Shown here: positions 1-11,050 of the stretch, in pieces
How positions within the stretch are numbered: the stretch's first letter is position 1
Layout of the letters: each line of letters starts with the position of its first letter
Assembly (NCBI RefSeq): GCF_018139145.2
Contig: NC_059471.1
Span: forward strand, 81,986,520 to 82,050,519
Reading direction: 5' to 3'
DNA: 64,000 bases
DNA from: Gymnogyps californianus
Taxonomy: Eukaryota > Chordata > Aves > Accipitriformes > Cathartidae
Translations under genes and position numbers: made by a program
The notes under the pieces: generated by a model
Told to the model about the DNA's origin: nothing
What the model saw: the letters and a program-made list of their open reading frames with translations, nothing else
Databases searched by the model: none

Positions 1-3000
1 GGGTCTTATTTTGGAGCAGGAAAATGTAATCTATCCCAGTCTGTCTTTCCCCACCGCTCCTTTCAAATAACAGTCTGTGCTGTCATCCACATTAAATTAA
101 CAGCTAAACATAGCTGACTTCCAACCAGGATGTTACAACGATTTAGCCTTCCTATATACCCATACACTTATAAAAGAAATTGTGGTAATGAGATTGAGAT
201 CAAAATATTGCCCAGAATCCTTTTAAAATCGAGGGCAGAGAAAAGAGAAGAGGGATTTCTTTATGATTTAAGAAGCATAAATATGAGATATGTACAATCA
301 AAACAACAAAATTTGAGAAGTTATAGCATATGTGTTAATCCGCGTTCTTTAGCTTCAAATCCTCCCATTTCACATAAGTGTCAGCTTGTCCCAGAGCTTG
401 ATGGCACTGTATAAAGAAACAATTGCATATCTTCTAAAAACAGAAGATGGTGAGATCTGTTGGACAGTTTGCAGACTCTATTGTGCCTAAACTCTTATGG
501 GAATACAATTCAGAAAGGTTTATTCAGTAAATTAAAAGAAATACCTCCTACGGGAAGCAAAAGACATAACAGAATGAAAAACATTTCCTGTAGGAGGAAT
601 ATTTTTAGACTTTTCGAGAGAGAGGCAAATGAAAACTGAACACAGCACTGCCAACTGGTTTCTCACCACATTACTCTCAGTAGGGTGCAACTCAACTGAA
701 ATTACCCTTTAGAGAAAAAAAAAAAGACAGTGCTCAAAAACCATGTTGCCGTGTTACAACACTGGCAGAAAACAAAGGGATAAAGCAAATAAAACCTGAA
801 AATAGCAATGGAAAATTTGTATTAGTCTTCCTCTTACAAAATCAGTTATAGATGTTCAGTGGAGGTACAGTCCCATCACTGAAAATCAAATCCAGGAAGC
901 CAGTCCTTTGGAGAAGCATGACTCTGAGGCAGTGCAACAGTAATCTTAATCACACTATAAAAAAATGAACCTTTCATTTGTTAGCAAAGTCTGTATCATA
1001 CTCTGTACTTTGCTGAAAACCATTTTGTCCGTTTATGAGACAAACCATTTATGAGAACAGAAGGACTCATTAACATTTGACTTGGCCAATCCAAATAATA
1101 GGCTACAGCTACAGTAAAGCAGCTTTTTTTTAGTATGAACTTCTGGTGATGAAAGCAAGAGAAAGACACATTATCTTCCTTTTCAATGTTTGGCATGGAG
1201 GATAACTGAAGATATACATAACAAGGACAACTAGAAACGGCTAAAAGACAAGCCCAACCTGAAAATGTCCGAGTGCATGGAACAGGAACTCATAAATGAA
1301 CAGGTGAGAAAAGAGAAAAGCAAGATCTACCCAAAGTCCTAGCAGGTTCTTCGCAGCCACAAGGACAGTCTCTGCATGGGACTGAGTGCTCATGTGCATC
1401 CTCACTAAGTGCAATGCTCAAAAATCTCTTTTTGACCTTACACTGTCAAAGAGTCCTCATGGATGAATACCGTAAATCAGAAGGTCTTTTCTTTGAGAGG
1501 ATACAGAAGAGAGCAAGTAGGAAGACCCAGAAAAGACAGTTCTGGTTTCACAACTTGGGAGGCTGATGCAAGCTGTTCCCACAGCCAGGACTGTGAGGAT
1601 GATGACCCAGGGGTGAGAGCTTTAGGGTGGAAAATTGATGTTTGTTTTTACGGGCCAGAGACACAGTACCTAACCTACTCAGCTCCAAAAACACGAACAT
1701 GTGGTACCCGGCATCTGGTTCCAGTACGACAATGTGGCGAGCGTCAAGCACTGGAAGCTCATCAAATCCTTCAAAAACACTCTTAACTCTCCCGGGGATT
1801 TAATAACTCCTTGCTGACAACTGGAGTGGAACAGACATGTAACTTGAAATAGCCAGTCTGTACACATCTAGGAAAAGCTGAAACTCAGAAAGCCTGCGCA
1901 TACATTTCCATTGATATGTATTATTGCTTCAGGATAAGAATACATAAAAAATAATAGAAATTATTTTGAACAAACACAGCTTAAAAATCTGCACAAAACA
2001 ATAGATACAGAAGTTTTAAAGAGAGATGAAGTAAGTAAAATTCCTAGGACTGAATGATAACTAAAGGCTTTGCTTCCTACCTGATACTCTGTTTTGACTA
2101 GTAGTATTCACCCGCTAAAAGTAAAGCACACACTTGAGTACTCTGTCAGATTGAAGTCTGACAGCTCAATACCTTGCAAAATTGGACGATGAGTCGCAAT
2201 GTCGAATTCCAATGAAGTCTGAATCTTGCCCTTACCTCCTTATTGCCCTCCTTCCAGTCTCCCCATAAGCTGAATGGAATATTTGGCCTCTTCTCCAACC
2301 ATCCAAACACCTGGTTCAGTTAAAAACCAGTGTAACCCTGTATGTACAAAAGCTATGTTTTAAAACATCAGCTTAATTCCAGTGACCCTTACGTTCTCAA
2401 ATACTACACCACATAGCCAGAAAATCAAATATGAGCAGTATTATATCATGTTTAATGAGACTAAGATAGTATAATCGTTATACCCTTCATTTTCATTACC
2501 TTTTTACATTAAGATTTCAACTCTGCAACTCTGACGCTGATACGATCTAGTTACTACTATACCATCATGAGTGTTCAGCCCTACTTGCTCAGAACTCCCT
2601 GCTGGTTTCCATTATGATATTTACATCTGGAAGGAAAAAAATCCCCCAAAACATGCTTAATACCTATATGCTTATACAGCCACAACACTGCAGAAGAGTG
2701 AAGAGAGATTCCTGAAAAGTTCTCCACCTGCAAATTGTCAGAGCTGCAGTTCTTGTCATGCAAGAGAGTCTGCAAAGCTAGATGTGCCGCAAGGCCATCA
2801 TGAAGTCAAGACAGAAGTCTGGGTTGTTGATATTTTAGACGCTGCTCAAAATTACTTTTCAGTCTCATTTCTATTATTTTCACAAGTTCCTTTCCCATTA
2901 CTTAAGCAATGCACACTCGGGGAGAATTCTGTCTGTCCTAGCTGTCAACTCCCATATTTTCACCAAATGTCTTCAGATGTAATTTAGTTGGGAATGGGAA

Positions 3001-4849
3001 GAGTACATTTGCCAAATTCAGAAATGTTGAAGATATTTAGTTACTTTTAATGGCATTCCTCTGCACAACATTTCTGCCCACCAAATTTTGCAATTACAGA
3101 ACTCTTACAGTATTGAATGGGACGGACTTAGGCTGAAACTAATCTGTGTGTCTAGTGTTTTAGGGTGTCTTATGGAACAAAATAAAGCAGAACAGTTCAG
3201 TGGTAAATATCAGCACACAAAGATTTTTACTTTAAAAAACAAAAACCTTCCAAAATACAGTTCTCACACATCTCATTAAAAAGCCCCCCTCAAAGGGAAA
3301 AATGCAAGTTAGCAATTTTGGGGATGGGGGAGTGTCCAGTTTTTTAAATGTTTGGAGGAAGACCAAAAAAACAAGGTGACAAAAAGCCCTTTAAACATGC
3401 TAGACCCCCATTTTGCTTCCTGGACAGTTAGTCAGGGCTCTACATGGGAATATGTTCAAACCCCTCTTCCATCCATATAGAAAAATGTGTGTTGGGTATC
3501 AAGGTGCTTAAGGATAAGTATAACAGACATTGAGCTCACACTTCAGCTACATATCACTCTTCAGAGATCATTACAGCAAAAAGATCAACCAGTGCTGATG
3601 GGAATTTAATACATTCCCTGTGATTCCTTCCCAAAGACGGACAAATCTTCATCTGATGGGGAAACAAATCTGGAGCATCTCATCCTAACAAGCCACACAA
3701 TAAACACAGGCAAACGCAGAAGCAATGAGGTCAAAAACATGAGGCAAAGAGCTCAGCGAAGATAAAGCCTCTAAGCCTATGGCAACTGGAGAGCAATAAG
3801 TATGACATTCTCACAAGAGACTAAATGTTGAGGAGGTATTCCATTAAAACATTTGCATGTATAGTGTTAAATTAGTTTATTGGGGATTACTGACCTTTAG
3901 CCAACGTGAACTATTGCAGCCTTCCATGGTAGAGCCTTATCCCCCGTTCCAAGTGCAGCAGCTTTGCTTTTACACCTCGAAAGCTTCAGCTTAACCCCTG
4001 GCTTGACAAACATGCTGTCACATCAGCACCAATTGAAGTGCAATGCCTAGTGAAAACTGGGGAAAGGATGTCTTCGCTTACGTATCTCATGCTAGATCTT
4101 TTGAAAGTGATGCAGCATATATACTTCTATTTCATGTTTTCTTCATGCATCCTAACAAACAGGAGAAAACTGCCTTCCTTCTCTCTTTTCTGTAGGTAAC
4201 CTACAATTTTCAGAATGTATATCAATCATTGCTTACGAGTTAAATAGGGGAAGGAAAAATAAAGAAAAACTCTCCCTCCTCTAAATTTACAATGACCAGG
4301 TTCTGCTCCTGCAAACTTGATTATGCGATCAGTCCAAAACAACTTGTCTCACTAACCTCAAAGAAAAATACTCATTTGAAGCACCCAAAGATATATATCC
4401 ATATGGGACTGTGACCTCTTGGTTTGCCCAATTTTTAAGAATTTTGCTTTACCCTTTATCTCTGAAAGTATTTTTCATGTATGTCCTTCCATCAGCATAG
4501 TTTTGAAGCAAGCACTGGCTGTAAAAAAGCACAAAGGAGTAAGCCAGCCACTCACAGCAACTTTGAAAAACGGAGTTAAAATTAATTTGCAAAAACCAGT
4601 GATGCTCAGGGGAAAACTCTGGCAAGCAAGGAGATATGGAAAGAGGGAATCTGAGACCGCCTTCCCAATGGATTTAAACTCCTAAAGTATCAAGTAAGTG
4701 AATTTACAGAAGCTGACCTCCCAAGGCACCTAACAGCTGAAACTGGTGTTGTGAGCGTTCACTACTTCCGACAGCCATGCCCTAAATTATCACTCCATAT
4801 GACTCTAACAGAAGTTATAAAATAAATTTGCTAAACTAATGTTGTTCTG

Positions 4850-5200
4850 ATATTGCAGATGAGCATCTCCAACATCCTTGCAGCTAGCCACAGCCTGGCT
4901 GGCCGGCCGGCAGCTCAGGAGACACCAGGACGACTCCTGGCTTCTCCCCCAAAACCTGGTGCGGAACCAGGGCGACCTTCCCTCCCGCCCCATGGGAAAC
5001 CCCTCGCCCCGCTGTGCTCGCCAGAAAGCCTCCCCTGGGCAAGCGAGCAGGTCGATCGCAGGCTGCGCCAGGAGGAGGAAGAAGGGAGGAAGGGCTGAGC
5101 CAACTGCCCGCAGCAACCCGACGGCACTGAGGAGCGAGCCGCAAACTCACGACGGTGCCTCCTGCTTCCCGGCGGCTAGGCACGCAAGCGGGAAGGCTGC
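4850..5200. promoter_or_regulatory. Small GC/CpG-rich island inside ARHGAP6 intron 1
   Basis: A sharply bounded GC-rich block with many CpG dinucleotides sits in AT-rich intronic sequence. It is open in several frames on both strands (up to about 115 codons), which is what high GC content produces, and none of these frames looks like a known protein. It could be an internal or alternative promoter, or an unmethylated intronic CpG island. No core promoter motif was recognised. Confidence 0.35.
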
Positions 5201-8200
5201 AGACATTATGCTACCATTACTTTAAAAACAGCTCTCCCCCAAAAAAGTGTATTAGCTGGAGATGTTAACGTTTAATTAGTCAGTAACACACGGAGTATGA
5301 CAGCAAAATAATCAGGCCATATAAGTTTAAGTGTTTAGATTTGGTTTACCGTAACAAAGACATTACTCAGATACAGTCACATCATTTGCCGTATTTGTTA
5401 TACACACGCTGTGGCTTTCCATTGCCGTCTTTAGGACAGAAGAATAAGCAGAAGAATTAACACAACATGAGACTTCAGACAGATCTATTCATTTTGAGCT
5501 ATTTTGGACTTTTCACCTGGCAAACGTATGCCAGTCAGTCACTGTAAAACACTTGCATCCTTAACGTGTACGGGACTACTCCCATACTTAAGCATACAAG
5601 TATGACTAAATGTTGGCAGAATCAAGGCACTAAGGTATCTCTACATATTTTTATCACCTTTTTCCATGATATTTAGTTTACTTAGAGAGTCACTTAACCT
5701 TATGAAACACTTAATGAAAGCATAACAGTTATAACAGGCTTAATTTTGTAAGTGAAAGTGAATTTTCTTTAAGGAAAATGGCTTAAAGGGACAGCTGAGA
5801 TCTGATGGCAATTGAGGATGAATACCTTTTTTCCTTGTTAAAAATCCCCCTCAGCTTTGCCCCACTGAAACCACTGGAAATGTTGTCACTGATTTCCACA
5901 GACCCAGGAACAGGTTTTTAATTTGAGCAGCTTATACATGAGCAGATAATCGAAAGGGGAAAGAATGCTTGTCAGCGAAGTAAAGCTCCACTGAAAATAA
6001 TCTTTACAGTTGTAAAATTTTCTTGTGAATAAAATTACATGTCGATAAAGGAGAGCCAGATCACCCGGGAGTGAGAGACACCTCTGTCACATGATGCTTC
6101 ACATCCAAAAATCTGTGGATGCAAGAATATAGGCCTAACATTTTTCTTTGTGTAAAGCCTTTAGGTGTGACCTTCTGCTGAAACTGGAAATCCCCTGTGC
6201 ACTCTGGCGTTCCATTAAAAATTATTTATGAATGGCCGCGTGAACTGAGCAGCAACCTTTCCCTCCCTAGGCCAGTGGGCAGGGTTGTGGTATAAAATGC
6301 TGAAGTCAAAGCACTACAATAAAAAAAAAAAAGTAGAACAAACAATCCATCCTTCTCCTGGCCTCATAGCAAAGCTGTCACGGACATTTTGGCCTCATAT
6401 ACAGAAATCGCAGGTCAGCTGGTAAGGGAGCGCTGGGTGCAGGCATTGAATACGGCTGTGCCAGGCGCTCCTACCCCTCCAGCCCCGCGGCAGCGGGCTG
6501 CCCCAGGGCGGGATTCGCACAGCTCGCCCGCCAGCGCGTGCTGCAAACCCCATCTTCACCACGTCCCTCCAGACGGCACCGCACAGACGCAGCTCGGGAC
6601 AGGTGAAGGAGGTCCTGCTCAGAAGTTATTCTTTTGGGGCGTTCTGAAGAGAGTATCTCCCTGGCATTTTTACTTCTCTTTACTGCTTTAGAGATTCAGG
6701 TAGGGGGAAGAAAATAATTCCCACATATATCTCCTAAAATACTATATTTAGTGCGTAACCCTGTTGCTTGCGCGGTGGCTTTAGAGACACATTTTCCAAA
6801 AAGTGCAATTATACTGAAAGTGTTGGAATGAAGGTAAAGAAAACAGGTTTTGCAATGAACACCTCTTTTACTCCCCAGCTAATAGGATGGGAATTTTTAA
6901 GTACTCAAACCAAAACCTTCCATGCTCATTTTCAGCTTGCAGTCATCTATTCAGTTCTCTTTTACAGCTGAGTAAAATCATCGTTGTGAGTTTTCTGAGT
7001 TGAAAAAAACAGAACTACAGATTTCCTATTGAGAATGCAGTAATTTGGATAATGGGACCTTTTAAAGTTACAATATTATAAATAGTTATTTCCTTTTCAC
7101 CCAATAAAATGTTGCATTTTTCACCTCCTCAAGCGCACTTGCTTTGCCACAGCTAGGGTGAAGCCCCAGAGACAGAGAATCCTTCACTTCCCAACACCTG
7201 AACAAGTCCTTTTCCAATAAAGACTAAATAGGAAGCAAACAGCTAAATCCTTTATGAACAACGCTATTTTATGATAAAACCAAACTGAATGACCGTTAGG
7301 ATGCATGCCTGCAATAAGAGGGGGAATATGATCAAAATTATGTTTGTGCAGTTTCTTGTAAAATATAGATGAAAATCATTTATACGTGTCATTGCTGATA
7401 GTTACAACTAAGTTAATGTTTGCAGAACGCCTTGAAAACAGAAACTCTGAAACCAGCAGGTATCAGGTTATACGGCAACTGACGTACAATGCCACAAATT
7501 CACAGCGACGACGCTGACCCGCCGCGGGAGCGCGGCTTCAGGTGCAGCACACCCTGCTCCCACATCGCAGCCCCACCACCGTGACTGCTGGGACGACGAC
7601 CGCGATGACACTTGTGCCCAACTGAGGGCTCGTGGAGAGGGGTGGCCCGGCCACCTGCCCAGCCCGGCCACGGGGACCCGGCACAGAGACGCCGATACTT
7701 GCTTGTCCTGACAGCACTGGGCTCAGACCTTCCCAAAATCATTCTCTTACAACAGAATCACATGTTGGGTTTTTTTTTTCCCTAATGTAAAGGTGATTGT
7801 TTTTTTTAAACTACACTCACACGTATGTCTCGGTTACTCTAAAAATCAGGCCTCACCAATAGGAAAGATGCCTCCAAAATACAAGACCGCACTTTGTTAG
7901 TGTAAACACCCTTTTCTTAAATGTATGAAAGATACTTACCCAGTTCCAAATGCCAAGTAAACAACAATTTGTCAGAGAACAGCGCTGTAACATCACACGA
8001 AACTGCACTGAATCAAATGTAACTATAAATTACTTCACTATACTGCAATCATGTTATTAGTAATATAATACACTCTCCAAAAAAAAAAGGTTTGACTATT
8101 TAAAAATGCTAGATACACACCAAATTAGGAAAAAAATCGTACTTTTGAATTTGCAGTCTGAAGATGTGCTGTGCTACATGGTTTGACGACATACAGATCT

Positions 8201-8899
8201 GAAAAAAAATGCCCCAAGTGTCCAGCACCTTCGTGTGGATTCAGTGAAAACAGGGAGACTCGCTTACATTTGCAGATCAGAGACCATGCTCTGAGTCTTG
8301 GACTCAGTCAGGAAACTCTGCACAGGAAATCTTACGTATCTTATACTTTTTGATGTTCCTTATCAAATCGTAAGTGGATAAGCAGCCAACTTACCCTTAA
8401 TTAGTGTGAGCATCTAAAGGTCATTACCCACTGTCTCACTGGAGTTTTTTTGTTACTGACACTGCAACTCCCACAAAGTTCTTTGAAATCATGAATTTTT
8501 AACTATCTTAAAATTCAAGCGTGAAGATGAAATATTGCTAAGAGTAACTTCTGATCACAAGACTTAATAATAATCCGTTTTTGAAAACTGCTAAAAATCT
8601 TCGCTGCCTCTTTCAACATTAGTCAGCATCGTGCCTGAGGTCACCACCCAAGCGCTGACACTCCATCCCAACTGGCAGACGTTGACAACTTTTATACACC
8701 AAGCTAACAGGAGGATGCGGGGACTTGTTCGGGGTGAGAGGCAGCCTTTGCCCTTAAAAACTACTTTTCATAATCTTGTGCCGTCATGGTGCCTGGTTTG
8801 GCTTTGGATCCCAGATCACTCTGTAAGGTAAGGATTTTTCAAGGACTTCCGCACCCCACTGAAACAATGGGGCTGTTTTGTTGATAGATCTAGTTAGTA

Positions 8900-9487
8900 T
8901 TGGCTATTTATAATAAATACATCCGAAATGGAAATGGAAATAAAAGGAAAAGGCAGCCTTCTGACCCCAACCCAAAAGCTCCAGGAGGCACTACTAAAGA
9001 GGTAAGCGGGAAACCTCATCGCCACAAACAGGATGGAGAATTTCTTCAAACAAAAGATTTCTTCTTCTCGTGCTACAAGGGGCTGTGCATAACCAACTCG
9101 CCGAGCAATCGCGATCAAGAAACAATGCCACATTCTTTGAATACATTCATCCACATGGTATGGTATCTGCAGCCCAACATCGACGACATCCAAGTTAAAC
9201 GAATAAATATTTGCATTGCGAAGTTGGATTTGTCTTGGAATACGATCGCTCCTCATGTGGTTTTGACACATGTGCGTTGTCAAATAAATCACAGCTCACT
9301 GGGTGCGCACATTAAAAATAATTTGTCTATCTTGTTAGAAGCCATCGCATACTTCAGTTTACGAGGTGTGAAACTGGGAGGGGAAGGTTTTACATGCCCG
9401 GGACAACTATATATGGAGCCCGTCGAGGGAACATCAAGTGCCACCGGCCGCCCCACCACCGCCGCGGATCCCCGCGCCCGGCGCTAA
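8900..9487. other. Stretch open on both strands next to ARHGAP6 exon 1
   Basis: A 195-codon plus-strand frame (8900-9487) and an antiparallel 132-codon minus-strand frame (8894-9292) overlap here. The sequence is not especially GC-rich until about 9400. Neither predicted product shows a recognisable domain, signal peptide or membrane segment. The position, within 850 bp of a developmental gene's first exon and at the edge of its CpG island, fits a conserved non-coding or regulatory element at least as well as a gene. Confidence 0.3.
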
Positions 9488-9722
9488 CACCCCTGCCCGT
9501 TTCCCACGGCGGCCTCGACGGCACCGCAGCCGCTGCCCGGGCCGGTGCCCGGCCCTACCGCGGACACCACCGAGGGGGGGCGCAGGCGGCGACCGGCGGC
9601 TGCGGGGCTCCGAGGGGCCGCCCCGGCGCGGGGGGGGCGGCGAGCGGGCGGGCGTCGGCGGCGCACGCCGGGGGCGAGGGCGGCGCGGCGGGTGCCCGTC
9701 CCCCGGGGGCGGGCGGGCCTAC

Positions 9723-10219
9723 CTCGGATTTCCACACGACGTAGGCGGCGGGGCGAGGCCCGGGCGGCGAGGGCTGCCCCTTCCTCTGCTGCAGCCAGCG
9801 CCGGGGCGAGGAGAAGATGCTGTTGCCGGCGGGGCCGCTCAGCGCCGAGGCCGAGGGGGTGCGCGCCAGGAAGGGCAGCTCCCAGCCGGGGCTCCGCTTC
9901 CCGCGGGGGCTCTCCTCGTCGAAGAGGGCGCTGCCCGGCGGCGACCGCTCCAGCGGGGTGCTGGGGGTGGAGAAGGAGGCGCCGGCGGGCGGCGGGGCGC
10001 CCCGAGGACCGCGGCGCTCCCCCGGGGGCTGCCGGCGGCCCGCGCCCGCGGCGCCCGGCCCGCGCCCTCGCCGTCCTCCCGGCCGCCGCCGATGATGGCG
10101 GGGTCGAGGCTGCGCGTCTGGCGGAGCCTCCGCTTGGAGAGGCTCTTGGCGGCGGCGGGGGCGGCGGCGGCCGGGGAGGAGCAGGAGAAGACGCTGCTCA
10201 GCAGGCTCTGCGCCGACAT
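9723..10219 (-). CDS. ARHGAP6: Rho GTPase-activating protein 6, first coding exon (apparent frame break)
   Basis: ARHGAP6 is a RhoA-preferring GTPase-activating protein that acts on the actin cytoskeleton. This exon gives only its N-terminus; the SH3-binding and RhoGAP parts are encoded by exons outside the window. The start codon is at 10219-10217, giving MSAQSLL, then a Ser/Ala-rich segment and [17 protein letters not shown], all closely matching vertebrate ARHGAP6. The exon ends at 9723 with YVVWKSE followed by donor GTAGGC. The N-terminal frame and the C-terminal frame ([34 protein letters not shown]) are offset. The assembled exon is 497 nt, and one missing base between about 9977 and 10084 would make it 498 nt (166 codons, phase 0). 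Read literally, the first frame stops near 9839. The most likely cause is an assembly error in GC homopolymers; a real mutation is less likely because both halves are well conserved. A further ATG lies 24 nt upstream in frame (10243), but the MSAQ start matches the family. Confidence 0.93.
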
Positions 10220-10472
10220 CGCGGCGGCCGCTGCCCCGGGCACGGCGGGGGGCGGCCGGGGGTCCGGGGCTCTCCCTGCCTCTGCCTCTGGCCCCCGCCG
10301 CGGCGGCGCGGAGCGGCGCGGCTCTCGGGGCGTCCCCCGCGCCCGGGCTCAGCCCCCGGCGGCGCGGCCCGACGGCGGCACCGGGGGGCTCATGGCGGCG
10401 TCCGGCGCTGGGGCTGCTCCGGGGCTGCCGCCGCCGCGGTCACTTTGCTGGGAGGGAGAGGGAGGGAAAGGG

Positions 10473-10494
10473 AAAAAAAAAAAAAAAAAAAAAA
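10473..10494. repeat. A22 homopolymer upstream of ARHGAP6
   Basis: Twenty-two consecutive A on the plus strand lie inside the otherwise GC-rich ARHGAP6 island. On the gene's sense strand this is poly(dT), a nucleosome-excluding type of tract. Length polymorphism is likely. Confidence 0.9.
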
Positions 10495-11050
10495 GTTGCG
10501 AGAGAAAAGGGGAGGGAAGGAGGCAGCAGCGGAGCTTTTATCTCGGCTCGCCGCAGCCTGCCAGAGTCACTCCCCCCGCGGCCGCGATGCGCACGGGAGC
10601 CGCTCGCCGCCCCCCCACCCCGTCGGGTCCCCGGGTGGCAGGGCCCGCCTGCCTCCCCCCGAGGCGGGGAGAGCCGGTCCCGGTGTCGCCCGCACCCCGG
10701 TGCCGCCGCGGGGCGCCCACGTCGGGGCGCGTCGGCCGGCAGCCCCTCCGGGCTGCGCGGGCACCGGGGCTGCGGCTCCCGGGCGCTGCCCCGGGCGGCC
10801 CCGACGGGGCGCTGCGGCCGCGCTGGCACTGGGCGGTTGCGTTTTGGGGGGGGATCTAGCAGCGAGGGGCAGTTGTTCGTCGGGGCGATCGTTCCGGAGG
10901 CGCAGCCGGGGAAAGCCCCGGCCTGACCCTGCGAAGTCCAGTGCCGCATCCCCGTCCCGCCAGCGTCCGCTGGTGAGCGGCGGGGGCACGCTGGGCTGCT
11001 GGTTGTGGGACCCCTGTATCCTCCCCGGCCGTGTCGGGGAGAGCTGGTGA

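Larger units (their letters stand above)
1..9722 (-). other. ARHGAP6: ARHGAP6 intron 1 (5' part)
   Basis: This stretch lies downstream, on the minus strand, of the ARHGAP6 exon 1 donor at 9722-9721 (GTAGGC). I see no further ARHGAP6 exon in it, as expected because intron 1 is very long in other vertebrates. It is mostly AT-rich unique sequence. GC-richer patches occur at about 4850-5200, 6430-6620 and 7490-7700. ORFs inside it are short and have no recognisable domain. Intron status follows from the exon match and the donor; no transcript evidence was available. Confidence 0.85.
9400..11050 (-). promoter_or_regulatory. ARHGAP6: CpG island and promoter/5' UTR region of ARHGAP6
   Basis: This GC-rich, CpG-dense block covers ARHGAP6 coding exon 1 and about 800 bp upstream of its start codon on the minus strand. 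It holds the presumed promoter and 5' UTR. No TATA box is evident near the expected start sites, in line with a CpG-island promoter. A run of 22 A (10473-10494 on the plus strand, poly-T on the transcribed sense strand) lies about 250 bp upstream of the start codon. Long plus-strand frames across the island (up to 501 codons) are GC shadows. Confidence 0.8.

Noticed and set aside
1..9722. Search for amelogenin, which is nested in ARHGAP6 intron 1 in mammals
   Set aside because: No amelogenin-like coding seen, but only the first part of intron 1 is in the window and birds are known to have lost the functional gene, so no conclusion is drawn.
9438..11050. Plus-strand frames of 473 and 501 codons across the ARHGAP6 island
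   Set aside because: Arg/Gly/Pro/Ala-rich products produced by GC-rich DNA antisense to a recognised exon; no domain and several overlapping alternatives in other frames.
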